From: Betaproteobacteria bacterium
Lineage (GTDB): Bacteria > Pseudomonadota > Gammaproteobacteria > Burkholderiales > SG8-41
Direction: 5' to 3'
NCBI GenBank assembly: GCA_025356695.1
Contig: JANXSE010000119.1
Coordinates: 1-49,981, forward strand
DNA length: 49,981 nucleotides
The position numbers were made by a program, and so were the translations under genes. Positions 33,803 through 43,620 of this stretch are shown here, one piece after another. Each line of letters opens with the position of its first letter. The stretch's first letter is position 1. The notes beneath the pieces are model-generated. The model was not told the origin of the DNA. It did not search any database and saw nothing but the letters and a program-made list of their open reading frames with translations.

Positions 33803-36031
33803 CTAGGCCGAAGCGGCCGACCGCGGCTGGCCGGCGCTCAAGGCGTCGCCCGCTTCACGCGACAGCGAAAAGCGGAAGGTCGCGCCGCGGCCGGTCGCGC
33901 CCTCCGCCCAGACGCGCCCGCCGTGGCGATGCACGATGCGTTGCACGGTCGCCAGCCCGATGCCGGTGCCCTCGAACTCTTCGCGCGTATGCAGGCGCTG
34001 GAAGACACCGAAAAGGCGGTGCGCGCTTGACTGCTCAAAGCCAACGCCGTTGTCGCGCACGTAGTAAATCTGCTCGCCGTCCGCGCCCTCTTCGTGGCCG
34101 ATCTCGATTACCGGCTTGTCGCGCAGCGAAGAATATTTGAAGGCGTTCGACAAGAGGTTGGCCCACACCTGATGCAGCAGCCCGCGGTCGGCCAACCCCG
34201 GCGGCAGCGTGGCGATGCGCAATTCGACCTCGCGCCCCGCCAGATCGGGGGCGAGTTCATCCAGCGCGCGCTGCACCGCGGCGTTCATGTCGAGCGAACT
34301 TAAACGCAGCTCGGCACGCGAGGCGCGCGCGAAGAACAACAGATCGTCAATCAACTCGCCCATGCGCGCCGCTGCCGCGCCGATGCGCTCGAGATGACGG
34401 CGCGCGTCCGCGCCGAGCGACGGCGGCAGTTCGCTTTCGAGCATGCGGGCAAAGCCGGAGATGTGCCGCACCGAGGCACGCAGATCATGCGACACCGAAT
34501 AGCTGAACGATTCGAGTTCGCGGTTCGCCGCCTGCAACTGCTCGGTGCGCTGTTCGACGCGGCGCTCGAGATCGGCGTGCAACCGGCGCAATTCGGCGTC
34601 GGCCAGCACGCGCGCAGTGACATCGCGCGCGTAAACCAGCAGGCGCAGCGGCGCGCCGTCGTCATCAGCCACCAGCAGGCAGCTCAGGGCCATCCAGATT
34701 TCCCCGCCGTCGCCGCGCATGCAGCGTTTTTCGCAATCGGCGGATTTGATCTGGCCGGCCGTGAGCACGCGCAACTGGCGCTTCCACGCCAGGCCGTGCT
34801 GCGGATGGATCAGGTCATCGATACGCCGCGTCAGCAGTTCGGCCTCGCTGTAACCCATCAGGCGGCAAAAGGTCGGCGGCACCCTCAGCAGGCGGCCGTC
34901 GAGCCCCGCATGCAGGGTCATCACGGAGGAAAATTCCTCCGTCTTGGCAATCCGGCGTTCGGTCGCGCGCAGCTTGCGCACCGTCTGCCCGACCAGCGCG
35001 CGCGCACGCTGCGAAGCGCGCGACTGCGACAGCACCAGCGCAAACAGCAAAAGACTGATGGCAAGCCCGGCAGCCAGCGGCGCCAGCCATACCGTGTAAC
35101 CGACTGCCGACGGCTGCGCCACTAGCACGCGCCAGGCATGGCCGCCGAAACGCACGGTGCGCGCAATGCCGGTCGCGCCGAAGGCGGCGATGTCCGCATC
35201 GGGCGCCATGGTGCCGGCGCTATCGTAGAGCAGTTTGGACTCGTCTTCGGCGCCGCCGCGGCCGATATCGAAAAGCGCGAAACGTTGATGCGGCAGTTGC
35301 GCGCCGCGCGCCACGCTCGCCACCAGTTCCTCGACACGGAAATTGGCGCGCACGACACCCATGAAGGCACGCCGCTTTTCCTCCAGCGACGCCGTGACAA
35401 CACCGTTGCGATATACCGGCAAAAAGAGGAAAAATGCCTTGCGCCCCGGATCGGTCAGAAACGGCACCGGCCCGAGCGCGGACAATCCGCCGGAATCGCC
35501 TGCGGCATTGATCGCGGCCCGTCGTTCCAGCTCGTTGTAAATGTCGATGCCGACGGGCGCGTCCCCCTGGCCAAAACGCACGCGGTGCAACGTCGGGAAA
35601 TATTCGTCACGCTGCCCCGGCGGCCTGATCGAGTAATCGCTATAGGCCCCGCCGATAGCGCGCACACTTTGTTCGAAGGCGACGCGCTCAGAGGCCGGGA
35701 CGCGCGGCGCGAAAACAATGGTCTGCATGCCCGGATAGCGCTGCTGCAGTTCGAGACTGGTGACGAAACGCTCGAACTCCTCCGGCGTGACCGTGCGCGA
35801 GCCGACAAAGAGGCCGCGCACCGCGTAAACGACCTCGACGTAGGCGCGCATGCGCGCGTCGATCGCGGTGACGATTTCGTCTGCCGCGTTTTCCGCCTCG
35901 ATGTTCTGGGTGGTCTGCGCATCGCGCACCAGCAGCACGGCGACGATGACGGACGCGACGACCCCGGCCTGCAAAAGCAGCCACGCGATCCAGACGCGCG
36001 AAAACACACTGACGATGCGGGATTGCAACAT
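33803..36031 (-). CDS. CHASE-PAS sensor histidine kinase
   Basis: A 742-residue inner-membrane kinase. TM1 (about 16-37), an extracytoplasmic CHASE domain (about 70-285; VTPEEFERFV, QRYPGMQTIVFAPRV and YFPTLHRVRFGQ pattern), TM2 (about 312-332), a PAS-PAC region (about 360-480, ending VYARDVTARVLADAEL), a coiled coil, then HisKA with His in SYSVSHDLRASVRHISGF and HATPase_c (QVWANLLSNAFKYS; RDNGVGFEQS; GTGIGLATVQRI). There is no receiver or output domain and no adjacent regulator, so its partner is elsewhere. It is a phytochrome/bacteriophytochrome-like kinase core. It is convergent with fliR (11 bp gap). A possible cAMP-receptor-type site lies about 80 bp upstream. Confidence 0.93.
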   Translation of the reverse strand: MLQSRIVSVFSRVWIAWLLLQAGVVASVIVAVLLVRDAQTTQNIEAENAADEIVTAIDARMRAYVEVVYAVRGLFVGSRTVTPEEFERFVTSLELQQRYPGMQTIVFAPRVPASERVAFEQSVRAIGGAYSDYSIRPPGQRDEYFPTLHRVRFGQGDAPVGIDIYNELERRAAINAAGDSGGLSALGPVPFLTDPGRKAFFLFLPVYRNGVVTASLEEKRRAFMGVVRANFRVEELVASVARGAQLPHQRFALFDIGRGGAEDESKLLYDSAGTMAPDADIAAFGATGIARTVRFGGHAWRVLVAQPSAVGYTVWLAPLAAGLAISLLLFALVLSQSRASQRARALVGQTVRKLRATERRIAKTEEFSSVMTLHAGLDGRLLRVPPTFCRLMGYSEAELLTRRIDDLIHPQHGLAWKRQLRVLTAGQIKSADCEKRCMRGDGGEIWMALSCLLVADDDGAPLRLLVYARDVTARVLADAELRRLHADLERRVEQRTEQLQAANRELESFSYSVSHDLRASVRHISGFARMLESELPPSLGADARRHLERIGAAAARMGELIDDLLFFARASRAELRLSSLDMNAAVQRALDELAPDLAGREVELRIATLPPGLADRGLLHQVWANLLSNAFKYSSLRDKPVIEIGHEEGADGEQIYYVRDNGVGFEQSSAHRLFGVFQRLHTREEFEGTGIGLATVQRIVHRHGGRVWAEGATGRGATFRFSLSREAGDALSAGQPRSAASA

Positions 36032-36100
36032 CGCGCCAGTTTACGCCAGCACCGGATTGAAAGTGCCGCAGCGTGTTAAAAGTCACGCCGATTTTCGGAA

Positions 36101-36124
36101 TTTGCGTGATATTTGTCACAAATC
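36101..36124 (-). promoter_or_regulatory. CRP/FNR-family-like site upstream of the CHASE kinase
   Basis: CGTGA (36105-36109), six bases, TCACA (36116-36120) on the plus strand, flanked by TTTG and AAAT; within it ATTTGTCACAAAT (36111-36123) is a perfect odd palindrome. It matches the TGTGA-N6-TCACA layout at 9 of 10 positions and is centred about 81 bp before the kinase start. The regulator is unknown. Confidence 0.4.
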
Positions 36125-36125
36125 G

Positions 36126-36138
36126 CGCCGCTGCGGCG
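36126..36138 (-). terminator. Hairpin after the flgL-linked lipoprotein gene
   Basis: CGCCGC-T-GCGGCG just 12 bp after the lipoprotein stop on the minus strand. The following sequence (GCGATTTGTG) is only weakly T-rich. It probably ends the long flg operon, but the call is tentative. Confidence 0.4.
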
Positions 36139-36150
36139 GTGCAAAAACCG

Positions 36151-36606
36151 CTAGCGCACGATTTCGACCACCCCCTGTGCGACACGCTGTGCGATCGGCA
36201 CGGCGGAGTCAACGCCCTCGGAAAATTCGACGATACGATAACCGGCGCCACGGTTCTCGCGCACCAGCTGCTCGGCGCGCCGGTTAAAAGCCGGCATCAC
36301 CTCGCCGTCGCCGCCGGTGGTGAAACGCTTCTTGCGCATGGCGATGCGGTAACGCGTGTCGTTGAGCCGCATCTCCTCGATCTGCCAGTTCGGCGCCAGC
36401 GGATCGATGATCAGAAACAGCGCCGCGCCGGCCGCCACGCTTTCCATCGGCACGCTCAGCGATTTGCTGACGGTGAGCAGGTCGGGCGGGATCAGCATGC
36501 TGCCGCTGCGCACGCCCTCCATGCCGCTGCAGCCCGTCAGCAGCAAAAACGCCGTCGCGCAAAGCGGCGCGCGCGCCACGGATTTTATTGCCGGAAATTT
36601 TTTCAC
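36151..36606 (-). CDS. Uncharacterised lipoprotein linked to flgL
   Basis: A 151-residue predicted lipoprotein. It has a Lys-rich start, a hydrophobic segment and the lipobox LLTGC (Cys near residue 26), followed by SGMEG. The mature part has AAGAALFLIIDPLAPNWQIE and DTRYRIAMRKKRFTTGGDGE and ends in RVAQGVVEIVR; I do not recognise the family. GTG at 36606 is preferred because GAGG precedes it and the signal peptide fits; GTG at 36618, overlapping the flgL stop by 4 bp, is the alternative. It is the last gene of the flg operon, so it may act at the basal body or outer membrane, but that is only context. Confidence 0.8.
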   Translation of the reverse strand: MKKFPAIKSVARAPLCATAFLLLTGCSGMEGVRSGSMLIPPDLLTVSKSLSVPMESVAAGAALFLIIDPLAPNWQIEEMRLNDTRYRIAMRKKRFTTGGDGEVMPAFNRRAEQLVRENRGAGYRIVEFSEGVDSAVPIAQRVAQGVVEIVR

Positions 36607-36614
36607 GATAACCC

Positions 36615-37910
36615 TCACAGCAGATCAAACAGGCTGAGCTTGGTAACTTTCAGAAACGACTGCTGCGCCGCCTGCAGATAGATCTGCTGCTGGTTCAGGT
36701 CGCTGATCGCCTTGGTGTAATCAAGGTCCTGCAGGCCCGACAGGGTCTGCGTGTACTGCTGGTTCACGTCATCGGCCGAACTCTGCGCGGTGTCGACCTC
36801 CTTGAGCCTGGCACCGACTGCAGCGCGCGTCTTCAGCACGTTGTTGAGGCCATTGTCGAGTTCGGTCAGTGATGCATTCAGCGTGTTCTGGTACTTGGCG
36901 TCGGAGGCCGGTGTGGCGTTGGTGCCGGTCTTGAGAGCCGTGATCAGGTTGTGCAGCGTGGTGAACATGTCCTGGCTGGAACTGGCTTTGACGCTGAAGC
37001 TGTCGCCGCCGGAAGGCGCACCGCTGATGGTCACCGACGCGCCGAAATCAAATGCCGTCGCGTTGGTATCGGGCGGCGCCTGCGTGGCAAAACTGATCGG
37101 CGTGCCAGGAGTAAACGTGCGCAGGTAGGGACCGGCACCGGGCGCGGCACCGGTCAGCATCGACACGTTGTTGACGTTATCAACGATGTCGTAGGTAGTG
37201 ACGCCGCCGCTGGTGTTGAAGCGGATGCTGAAATCTTTCGCGTTCGCTGCGGTGTTCCATTTCGACGGATCGCCGAGTGTGGTCGCATCGATGACGCCGG
37301 TGCCGGCGTTGGCGCCCGCCGGCGCCGCAGCGAAAGTGCCGTTGCCGTTGCGGATGGCGCGGAACACCGCGTCGCCCGAATCATTGACCGCCAGCATACG
37401 TGCCGGCCCGATCTGCACGAGCCGCTGGCCGGCATCGCCGGCATAGGTAACAACGCCGGGACTCGTTTCGCTGAACGGCTGCGTGGCGCCCTGATAACCC
37501 GAAAACAGAAACTGGCCGTTGCCGTCGCCGCGGTTGGCGAGCCCGAGCAACTCCTGATATCGGCCGTCGAGTTCGCTCGCGATACTGGCGCGGTCGACAT
37601 TGGTCAGCGTCGGGTCTCCTGCATTCACCGCCAGCGTGCGCGCGTCCTGCAACAGAGCGGTGAGATCCGAGAGCGCGCTTTCCTCAAGACTCAACTGGTT
37701 TTTGGCGGTGTCGCCGTTGGTCTTGTATTGCTGATTGAGCGCCTGCGACTGTTTGACGTTGAGCGCCGCGGCGGCGGCGATCGGGTCGTCGGCGGGTGTC
37801 AGGACGCGGCGGCCGCTGGAAATCTGCTGTTGCAAACGCACCTGGTCGGCCTGGCGCTGCTGCAGGCTCGAGATGCCAAGTTCATAAACCATGCCGGTGC
37901 TGATGCGCAT
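36615..37910 (-). CDS. flgL: Flagellar hook-filament junction protein FlgL
   Basis: A 431-residue HAP3, which joins the hook (via FlgK) to flagellin. The flagellin-like N-terminus (MRISTGMVYELGISSLQQRQ, then QQISSGRRVLTPADDP) and C-terminus (LDYTKAISDLNQQQIYLQAA, ending LSLFDLL) are conserved. It is longer than the common ~300-320 residues; the extra part lies in the middle (about 170-310), rich in Asn, Thr, Gly and Ala, a surface domain. The stop overlaps or adjoins the lipoprotein gene. It lies 8 bp after flgK. Confidence 0.96.
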   Translation of the reverse strand: MRISTGMVYELGISSLQQRQADQVRLQQQISSGRRVLTPADDPIAAAAALNVKQSQALNQQYKTNGDTAKNQLSLEESALSDLTALLQDARTLAVNAGDPTLTNVDRASIASELDGRYQELLGLANRGDGNGQFLFSGYQGATQPFSETSPGVVTYAGDAGQRLVQIGPARMLAVNDSGDAVFRAIRNGNGTFAAAPAGANAGTGVIDATTLGDPSKWNTAANAKDFSIRFNTSGGVTTYDIVDNVNNVSMLTGAAPGAGPYLRTFTPGTPISFATQAPPDTNATAFDFGASVTISGAPSGGDSFSVKASSSQDMFTTLHNLITALKTGTNATPASDAKYQNTLNASLTELDNGLNNVLKTRAAVGARLKEVDTAQSSADDVNQQYTQTLSGLQDLDYTKAISDLNQQQIYLQAAQQSFLKVTKLSLFDLL

Positions 37911-37918
37911 GCGGGCTC

Positions 37919-39817
37919 CTATCGAAGGTCGAGCACTGTCTGGAACAGCGTCTGTGCAATCTGGATCATTTTTCCGGCCGCTTGATAAGCCTGTTGATAA
38001 CGCAACAGGTTGGCGGCCTCTTCGTCGAGATTGACACCGGACAGCGACTGCTGCGCCAACGTGGCCTGTTGCACCAGCGTTTTCTGTGTCTGCAACATGA
38101 CATCGGTCTGCTGCGTTTTGCTGCCGACCTGGCTGACCAACTGGCTGTAAACACCCTGATAGGTGGCGGTGCCGCCCGCCATTTTGTTCTGCGTCTGCAG
38201 TCCCGTCAGCAGCAGTGCATTGCGACCGTCGGCCACGCCGCCGTTGTTGGGGCCGATGGTGAAGACGTCGCCGGCGGCCGGTGCGCCGGCGATCTGCACG
38301 GTCCAGCCGTTGTAGCTGATATTGCCGCCGGCGGTGTAAGCCACACCAATCGGGTTGCCGGTGCCGGTGCCGCTCACGTTGAAGGTGCCGGCGGCGGTGA
38401 ACGTAATCGTCACCGGCTGCAGCAGATTGGCGCTGGGCGGCGGCGGCGTGTTGACGCTGCCGGCACTGATCGTGCCGCTGCCGGTGTTGGCAGACGCCAC
38501 GCCGGCGCGCACCGGCGCGGCGGCGGCGATCGCCGCGGGGTCGCTCAAGCTCATTGCCATGTTGCGACCGGCGTTGTGCGTAGGCTGGATCAGAAAACTG
38601 TCGCCGGTGGATGCCGCGCCCGATGCCAGCGTGAGCGTCACGCCGTCGACGGTCTGCGGCAGCGTTGCGTAGCTGTTCGTCGTGTTGTCGGACAGGCGCG
38701 TCACATCGTAACCGGCGGCAGTACGCGTCAGCCGGTAATCGCTCGCCGTGAGTGCGCCGGCGTTGCTGAGGCTGGCCGTGATCACTGCGTTGCCCGCATT
38801 TGTCGAATGCGTCAGCACGGTCGGCGCCAGCGGCGCGAAGAAGTTGCCGCCGGCGGCGCCGTTGAGATCGCGGCCAAGCTGGTGCTGGTCGTTGAAGGTC
38901 TGCGCGAGGCCGACGGCGACCTGGCCCAACGCATTTTGTGCGGCGTCCAGATCATTGGCGCGAAACGCCAGCAAAGCACCCAGGCTGCCGCCCTGAAAGG
39001 TGCTCGGGCCGAGCAGCACGGTATTGCCGCCGATGGTGTAACCGACCTCGGTGCGCTGTGGGTCGTCGAGCGAGGTGGCCGCTGCCAGCGTCATCACATT
39101 GGATCCGACCACCAGATTCTGGCCGTTGCCGATGACCACGTTGATGCTGCCGTCGCTTTGCGTCACGGAAGTGCTGCCGACAAGCTGGTTGAGCTGGCTG
39201 ATGAGCGCATCGCGCTGGTCGAGCAGGTCGTTCGGCGGCTGCAGCGGATTTTGCTGCATGACCAGGATGCGGCCGTTCAGTGAACCAACCTGCTGCGCCA
39301 GCGAATTAACGCTGGTAACGATGCTTGAAATCTGCGAATTGACGCCGCCCTGCAACTGGTCAAAACGCGCCGCCAGCGCATTAAAGCGCGCCGACAGTGT
39401 CGTGCCTGCCGACACCATGCCCTGGCGTGCGGCGATGTCCGACGGATTGGCGGCGACAGTATGCGTGGCCGAAAAGAATTCCTGCAGCGCCGGCGACAGG
39501 CCGGCATTACTGTCGGCAACGATATTGTCGATCTGCGTCATCTGTGCGTTGTAGGTCGTGTAGTAACTCGATTGCGACTGCGACTGCGACAGCTGCGTTT
39601 CGAGAAACTGGCTGTAGCCGCGCACCACCGTGTCGACCTGCACGCCCTGGCCGAAAAATCCGGAGCCGTTGGCCAGCGGTGGCAGCGCGCTTTGCTGGAT
39701 CGACTGGCGGTGATAACCCGGCGTGCTCGCGTTGGTGATGTTGTGGCCGGTGGTGGTCAGGCCCGCCTGCGCCGCCGCAAGGCCGGAAAGACCGAGGCTG
39801 TAAATACCGCTACTCAT
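37919..39817 (-). CDS. flgK: Flagellar hook-associated protein FlgK
   Basis: A 632-residue HAP1, the first junction protein on the hook. N-terminal motif: IYSLGLSGLAAAQAGLTTTG, NITNASTPGYHRQSI. C-terminal motif: SGVNLDEEAANLLRYQQAYQAAGKMIQIAQT, recognised as the family end. The middle is Ala/Gly/Thr-rich. The length is in the upper normal range. It is followed by flgL after 8 bp and preceded by flgJ after 32 bp. Confidence 0.97.
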   Translation of the reverse strand: MSSGIYSLGLSGLAAAQAGLTTTGHNITNASTPGYHRQSIQQSALPPLANGSGFFGQGVQVDTVVRGYSQFLETQLSQSQSQSSYYTTYNAQMTQIDNIVADSNAGLSPALQEFFSATHTVAANPSDIAARQGMVSAGTTLSARFNALAARFDQLQGGVNSQISSIVTSVNSLAQQVGSLNGRILVMQQNPLQPPNDLLDQRDALISQLNQLVGSTSVTQSDGSINVVIGNGQNLVVGSNVMTLAAATSLDDPQRTEVGYTIGGNTVLLGPSTFQGGSLGALLAFRANDLDAAQNALGQVAVGLAQTFNDQHQLGRDLNGAAGGNFFAPLAPTVLTHSTNAGNAVITASLSNAGALTASDYRLTRTAAGYDVTRLSDNTTNSYATLPQTVDGVTLTLASGAASTGDSFLIQPTHNAGRNMAMSLSDPAAIAAAAPVRAGVASANTGSGTISAGSVNTPPPPSANLLQPVTITFTAAGTFNVSGTGTGNPIGVAYTAGGNISYNGWTVQIAGAPAAGDVFTIGPNNGGVADGRNALLLTGLQTQNKMAGGTATYQGVYSQLVSQVGSKTQQTDVMLQTQKTLVQQATLAQQSLSGVNLDEEAANLLRYQQAYQAAGKMIQIAQTLFQTVLDLR

Positions 39818-39849
39818 ACCATGTTGTCCTTGTGCACGGACTCAAATCG

Positions 39850-40950
39850 TCAGCGGCGCGCTAGCATCTGCGACGCGAGTGGTGCCGGTTGCACCGGCTG
39901 CGCCCAGGCGAGACTTTGCCGCAGCGTGCTGCCGTTGATCACGCGCACCAGCTTGTCGGCATACGCCGGATCGGTGGCGTAACCGGCCTGCTGCAGGTTG
40001 CGCGCAAAGCCGCGTGCATCCTGCGACTGCGCCACCACGCCGGCGTAACGCGGATTACCGCCGATCAGCTTGGCGTAGTCCTTGAAGGACTCGGCATACG
40101 ACGCATACACGCGGAACTTCGCGGTGGTTTTCTGCGCTACGCCGTTGACGTATTCGGTGGTGGTTTTTTCAACGGTCGGACCGCTCCAGCCCTTGCCGGC
40201 CTTGATACCGAAGAGGTTGTGCGTCGCGCTGCCGTCGGCGTTGCGCATTTCATGTTTGCCCCAGCCGCTTTCCAGCGCCGCCTGGCCAACCATGAATTGC
40301 GGCTGCACGCCGATCGAGCGCGCCGCCTCCACCGCATGGCTCCAGATGCGGTTGACGAAACCACCGGTCTGCGCAATCGAGGTCGCGCCATCGGCCGGTG
40401 CCGGCGGCGTCACGGGCGACGGCATCGATGGCGCCGCCTGCGCAATGATCCGCATGTGTTTTGAAATCGATTCGTCCCAGGCTTCATCGTCAAGCGAGAT
40501 CGGTTGCACGTCGAAATCCGGTGCTGCCGGCGTCGACGGCGCAACGGCTGCCGCCGTGGCATCCAGGTTCAGGCGCGCCAGTGCCAGCGTCGACATCTGC
40601 AGCGCCGAGGTCGAACCGGCCGCCGGCGCCGCATCGGCTACCGTACCGCGCGACAACTGGCGCGTGATCGCATCGGCCAGCCCGGTGCCGCGCGTGGCCA
40701 TCTGCTGCGCGAACTGCTGGTCAAGCATGGCGGTGTACATCTTCGTCTGCTCGCTGTCGAAGAGGCCATCCTTCGGCGTCGCCTCGCGCATGCTCTTCAT
40801 GATCATGCCGAGAAACATCGACTCGAATTGTTTGGCCGCGCCCGCGATCGCCTTGTCGGGCGCATTTTTGGCCTGTGCTTTAAGCTGTTCGAGACCGTTC
40901 GCATCAATGGCCAGCGAACCGGCCAGCCCCGCGCTGCTGTTTGCGTTCAT
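39850..40950 (-). CDS. flgJ: FlgJ rod-cap protein with muramidase domain
   Basis: A 366-residue bifunctional protein. The N-terminal rod-cap domain (about 20-110; [20 protein letters not shown], then [20 protein letters not shown]) guides rod assembly. The C-terminal glucosaminidase/muramidase domain (about 200-345; [17 protein letters not shown] with the catalytic Glu, then [11 protein letters not shown]) opens peptidoglycan for the rod. A ~80-residue Ala/Pro linker joins them. It overlaps flgI by 4 bp. Confidence 0.97.
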   Translation of the reverse strand: MNANSSAGLAGSLAIDANGLEQLKAQAKNAPDKAIAGAAKQFESMFLGMIMKSMREATPKDGLFDSEQTKMYTAMLDQQFAQQMATRGTGLADAITRQLSRGTVADAAPAAGSTSALQMSTLALARLNLDATAAAVAPSTPAAPDFDVQPISLDDEAWDESISKHMRIIAQAAPSMPSPVTPPAPADGATSIAQTGGFVNRIWSHAVEAARSIGVQPQFMVGQAALESGWGKHEMRNADGSATHNLFGIKAGKGWSGPTVEKTTTEYVNGVAQKTTAKFRVYASYAESFKDYAKLIGGNPRYAGVVAQSQDARGFARNLQQAGYATDPAYADKLVRVINGSTLRQSLAWAQPVQPAPLASQMLARR

Positions 40951-42080
40951 ATGATTTCCAGATCTGCGCGCAACGCGCCGGCCGCTTTCATCGCTTGCAG
41001 AATTGCCAGCAGGTCCTGCGGCGTGGCGCCGATCGAGTTGAGCGCTTTGACGACATCGGCAAGATTCGCCCCCCTGACCATGGTCAGCGCGCCCTTGTCC
41101 TGACGAATTTCAATCTGCTCGCGGTTGGCCTGCACCGTGCTGCCGCCCGACAGCGGGCCGGGCTGGCTGATAATCGGCTCGCTGGTGATGACGACCGACA
41201 GGTTGCCGTGCGAAATCGCGCAGATGTCGATGGTGACGCGATTATTCATGATCACCGAGCCGGTGCGCGCGTTGACGATGACCTTCGCCGCGCCCTCGGC
41301 CGGCGTGATGTCGAGTTCCTCGATCTGCGCCAGAAACTCGACGCGGCGGTCGCGTTCGCCCGGTGCCGCCACCTGGATCATGCGTGCGTCGATGGCGTTG
41401 GCAATGCCGTCGCCGAATTTGCGGTTGATGCCGTCGACGACGCGGCGCGTGGTCGTGAAGTCGGTGGTATTAAGCCCGAGAAAGATATAGCCGTCCTGGC
41501 CGAGTTGTGTCGCTACCGCGCGTTCAATAGTGGCGCCGGCGGCAATGCGGCCGACGCTCAAATGGTTGATCTGCACGCTGGAGCCGCCGGCGCTGGAGGC
41601 GCCGACACCGCCGACCAGCACGTTGCCCTGCGCCATCGCGTAGACCTGGCCGTCCGCGCCCTTCAACGGCGCCAACAGCAGCGTGCCGCCGCGCAGCGAT
41701 TTCGCATTGCCCATCGACGACACAGTGACATCGATGGTCTGTCCGGGCTGCGAAAACGCCGGCAGTTGCGCCGTCATCATCACCGCCGCGACGTTCTTCA
41801 ACTGCAGGCTGGTGCCGGGCGGCAGATTGACGCCAAGCTGGCCGAGCATGCTGGTCAGGCTCTGCACCGTGAACGGCGTCTGCGTAGTCTGGTCGCCGCT
41901 GCCGTCGAGGCCGACCACCAGGCCGTAACCGATCAACTGGTTCGAGCGCACGCCCTGCACGCTGGCAAGGTCCTTGATGCGTTCGGCGCGCGCGCCGGCC
42001 GCAACCGTGAGCGCGACAAACAGCGCGATGAGCATCAGCACGATGCCCGAGGAAGTCAGTCCGTTATGTATGCGTCGCAT
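40947..42080 (-). CDS. flgI: Flagellar P-ring protein FlgI
   Basis: A 377-residue periplasmic P-ring subunit. A signal peptide (about 1-32, ending VAAGARA) is followed by the conserved [20 protein letters not shown] and [20 protein letters not shown]. The C-terminal half contains SPGLLSGG-like ([20 protein letters not shown]) and [20 protein letters not shown] motifs. The length is typical. It lies two bases after flgH and overlaps flgJ by 4 bp. It proves a peptidoglycan-containing Gram-negative basal body. Confidence 0.98.
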   Translation of the reverse strand: MRRIHNGLTSSGIVLMLIALFVALTVAAGARAERIKDLASVQGVRSNQLIGYGLVVGLDGSGDQTTQTPFTVQSLTSMLGQLGVNLPPGTSLQLKNVAAVMMTAQLPAFSQPGQTIDVTVSSMGNAKSLRGGTLLLAPLKGADGQVYAMAQGNVLVGGVGASSAGGSSVQINHLSVGRIAAGATIERAVATQLGQDGYIFLGLNTTDFTTTRRVVDGINRKFGDGIANAIDARMIQVAAPGERDRRVEFLAQIEELDITPAEGAAKVIVNARTGSVIMNNRVTIDICAISHGNLSVVITSEPIISQPGPLSGGSTVQANREQIEIRQDKGALTMVRGANLADVVKALNSIGATPQDLLAILQAMKAAGALRADLEII

Positions 42081-42082
42081 GA

Positions 42083-42769
42083 TCAGAAAGGCAATGCGTT
42101 CATGAAAAAGCGCGACAGCCAGCCCATGTTCTGGGCGTTTTCGATCTGGCCGTTGCCGCGGTATTCGACACGGGCATCGGCAATCTGCACCGAATTGATG
42201 CTGTTGGTCGGCGTCATGTAGACGGGATTTACCACACCGGACAAACGAATGAATTCCGAGGCGTGGTTGATGCCGACCTGCTTCTCGCCGCTGACCAGCA
42301 GGTTGCCGTTCGGATACACCTCGATGACGGTGACCGTGATGGTGCCGGTGAAAACGTTGTTGCTGGCGGTCTCGCCGTCGCCGCTGAATTTGAAGTCAGA
42401 GTTGGCGGCGAGCCCGGCGCCCATGAAGCTCTTGCCGGGCAGGCCCGAGACGTTGGTGACGCCGAAGTTGTTGTCGCTCGAACGATTGGTCGTCGTATTC
42501 GACTTCTTGTCGGCCGAGGTGTTTTCGACGATGTTGACGGTCAGCGTGTCGCCAACGTTGCGCGCGCGGCGGTCTTCGAACAACGGGCGGCTGTAGCCGG
42601 CCTGGTAGATGGCGCCGTTGGCCTGCGTCGACGCGGCCAGCGCCGGCGGCCGCACGCTCATCGGCTGGTGCACCGAGGTCGACGGCGTGGTGGTGATGCA
42701 GGCCGCCAGCGGCAGCGCCAGCAGCAGCGCGGCGGCGCGGACGAGATCGCGTTGAATCATGGCTTTCAC
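42083..42769 (-). CDS. flgH: Flagellar L-ring lipoprotein FlgH
   Basis: A 228-residue outer-membrane L-ring subunit. Its lipobox LPLAAC (Cys near 24) ends the signal peptide. Conserved stretches are [33 protein letters not shown] and [20 protein letters not shown] near the end. The start is GTG at 42769, which has AGGAG five bases upstream; an ATG three codons later would be 14 bases from it. It follows flgG by 19 bp. Confidence 0.97.
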   Translation of the reverse strand: MKAMIQRDLVRAAALLLALPLAACITTTPSTSVHQPMSVRPPALAASTQANGAIYQAGYSRPLFEDRRARNVGDTLTVNIVENTSADKKSNTTTNRSSDNNFGVTNVSGLPGKSFMGAGLAANSDFKFSGDGETASNNVFTGTITVTVIEVYPNGNLLVSGEKQVGINHASEFIRLSGVVNPVYMTPTNSINSVQIADARVEYRGNGQIENAQNMGWLSRFFMNALPF

Positions 42770-42788
42770 ACTGTCTCCTTCGAATGGC

Positions 42789-43571
42789 TTAGAGCTGCGT
42801 CAGCTTCTGCAACATCTGGTCGGACGTCGTGATCGCCTTCGAATTGATTTCGTAGGCACGCTGCGTCTGGATCATGCTGACGAGTTCCTCGACAACGTTG
42901 ACGTTGGAGGTCTCGACGTAGCCCTGGTTCAGGAGGCCGAGGCCGTTGGTGCCCGGCGTGTTGGCATTCGGCGTGCCCGACGAAGCGGTTTCGAGATAGA
43001 GGTTTTCGCCCATGCTTTGCAGGCCCGCCGGATTGACGAAGTTGACAAGTTGCAGCTGGCCGGCCGTGGTCGGCGCCGGCGAACCGGCTTTGGTTACCGA
43101 GATGGTGCCGTCGCGCGCGATGGTGACGGTCAGCGAGTTGGCCGGTAGCGTGATCGCCGGCTGCACGTGAAAACCGCTCGACGTCACCAGCGCGCCCTGC
43201 GCGTCGATGTGAAACGAGCCGTCGCGCGAATAGGCGGTGGTGCCGTCGGGCATCAGGACCTGGAAAAAACCCTGGCCGTTGATCGCGATGTCGAGCGGGT
43301 TGTCGGTCTTCTGCAGGTTGCCCTGCGTGAAGATGCGTTCGCTCGCCACTGGGCGCACGCCGGTGCCGATCTGCAGCCCCGAGGGGAGTTGCGTCTGCTG
43401 CGACGAGTTGGCCCCCGGCTGGCGTATCGTTTGATAGAGCAGGTCCTCGAACACGGCACGCGCGCGCTTGAAGCCATTGGTGCTGACGTTGGCCAGGTTG
43501 TTGGCGATGACGTCCATATTGGTCTGCTGGGCATCGAGGCCGGTCTTGGAAATCCACAGCGAGCGCATCAT
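42789..43571 (-). CDS. flgG: Flagellar distal rod protein FlgG
   Basis: A 260-residue distal rod subunit. The N-terminus [40 protein letters not shown] and the C-terminus ([40 protein letters not shown]) match FlgG closely. The length is exactly usual (about 260). It lies 19 bp before flgH and 49 bp after flgF, minus strand. Confidence 0.98.
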   Translation of the reverse strand: MMRSLWISKTGLDAQQTNMDVIANNLANVSTNGFKRARAVFEDLLYQTIRQPGANSSQQTQLPSGLQIGTGVRPVASERIFTQGNLQKTDNPLDIAINGQGFFQVLMPDGTTAYSRDGSFHIDAQGALVTSSGFHVQPAITLPANSLTVTIARDGTISVTKAGSPAPTTAGQLQLVNFVNPAGLQSMGENLYLETASSGTPNANTPGTNGLGLLNQGYVETSNVNVVEELVSMIQTQRAYEINSKAITTSDQMLQKLTQL

Positions 43572-43620
43572 GATCGAATCCGTTTCCTGAGTGAGTTCGT
43601 TGGTTCGGTAATTATTGCGT

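Noticed and set aside
37982..39283. A 433-codon plus-strand frame opposite flgK
   Set aside because: It is antisense to a fully recognisable FlgK and has no motifs.
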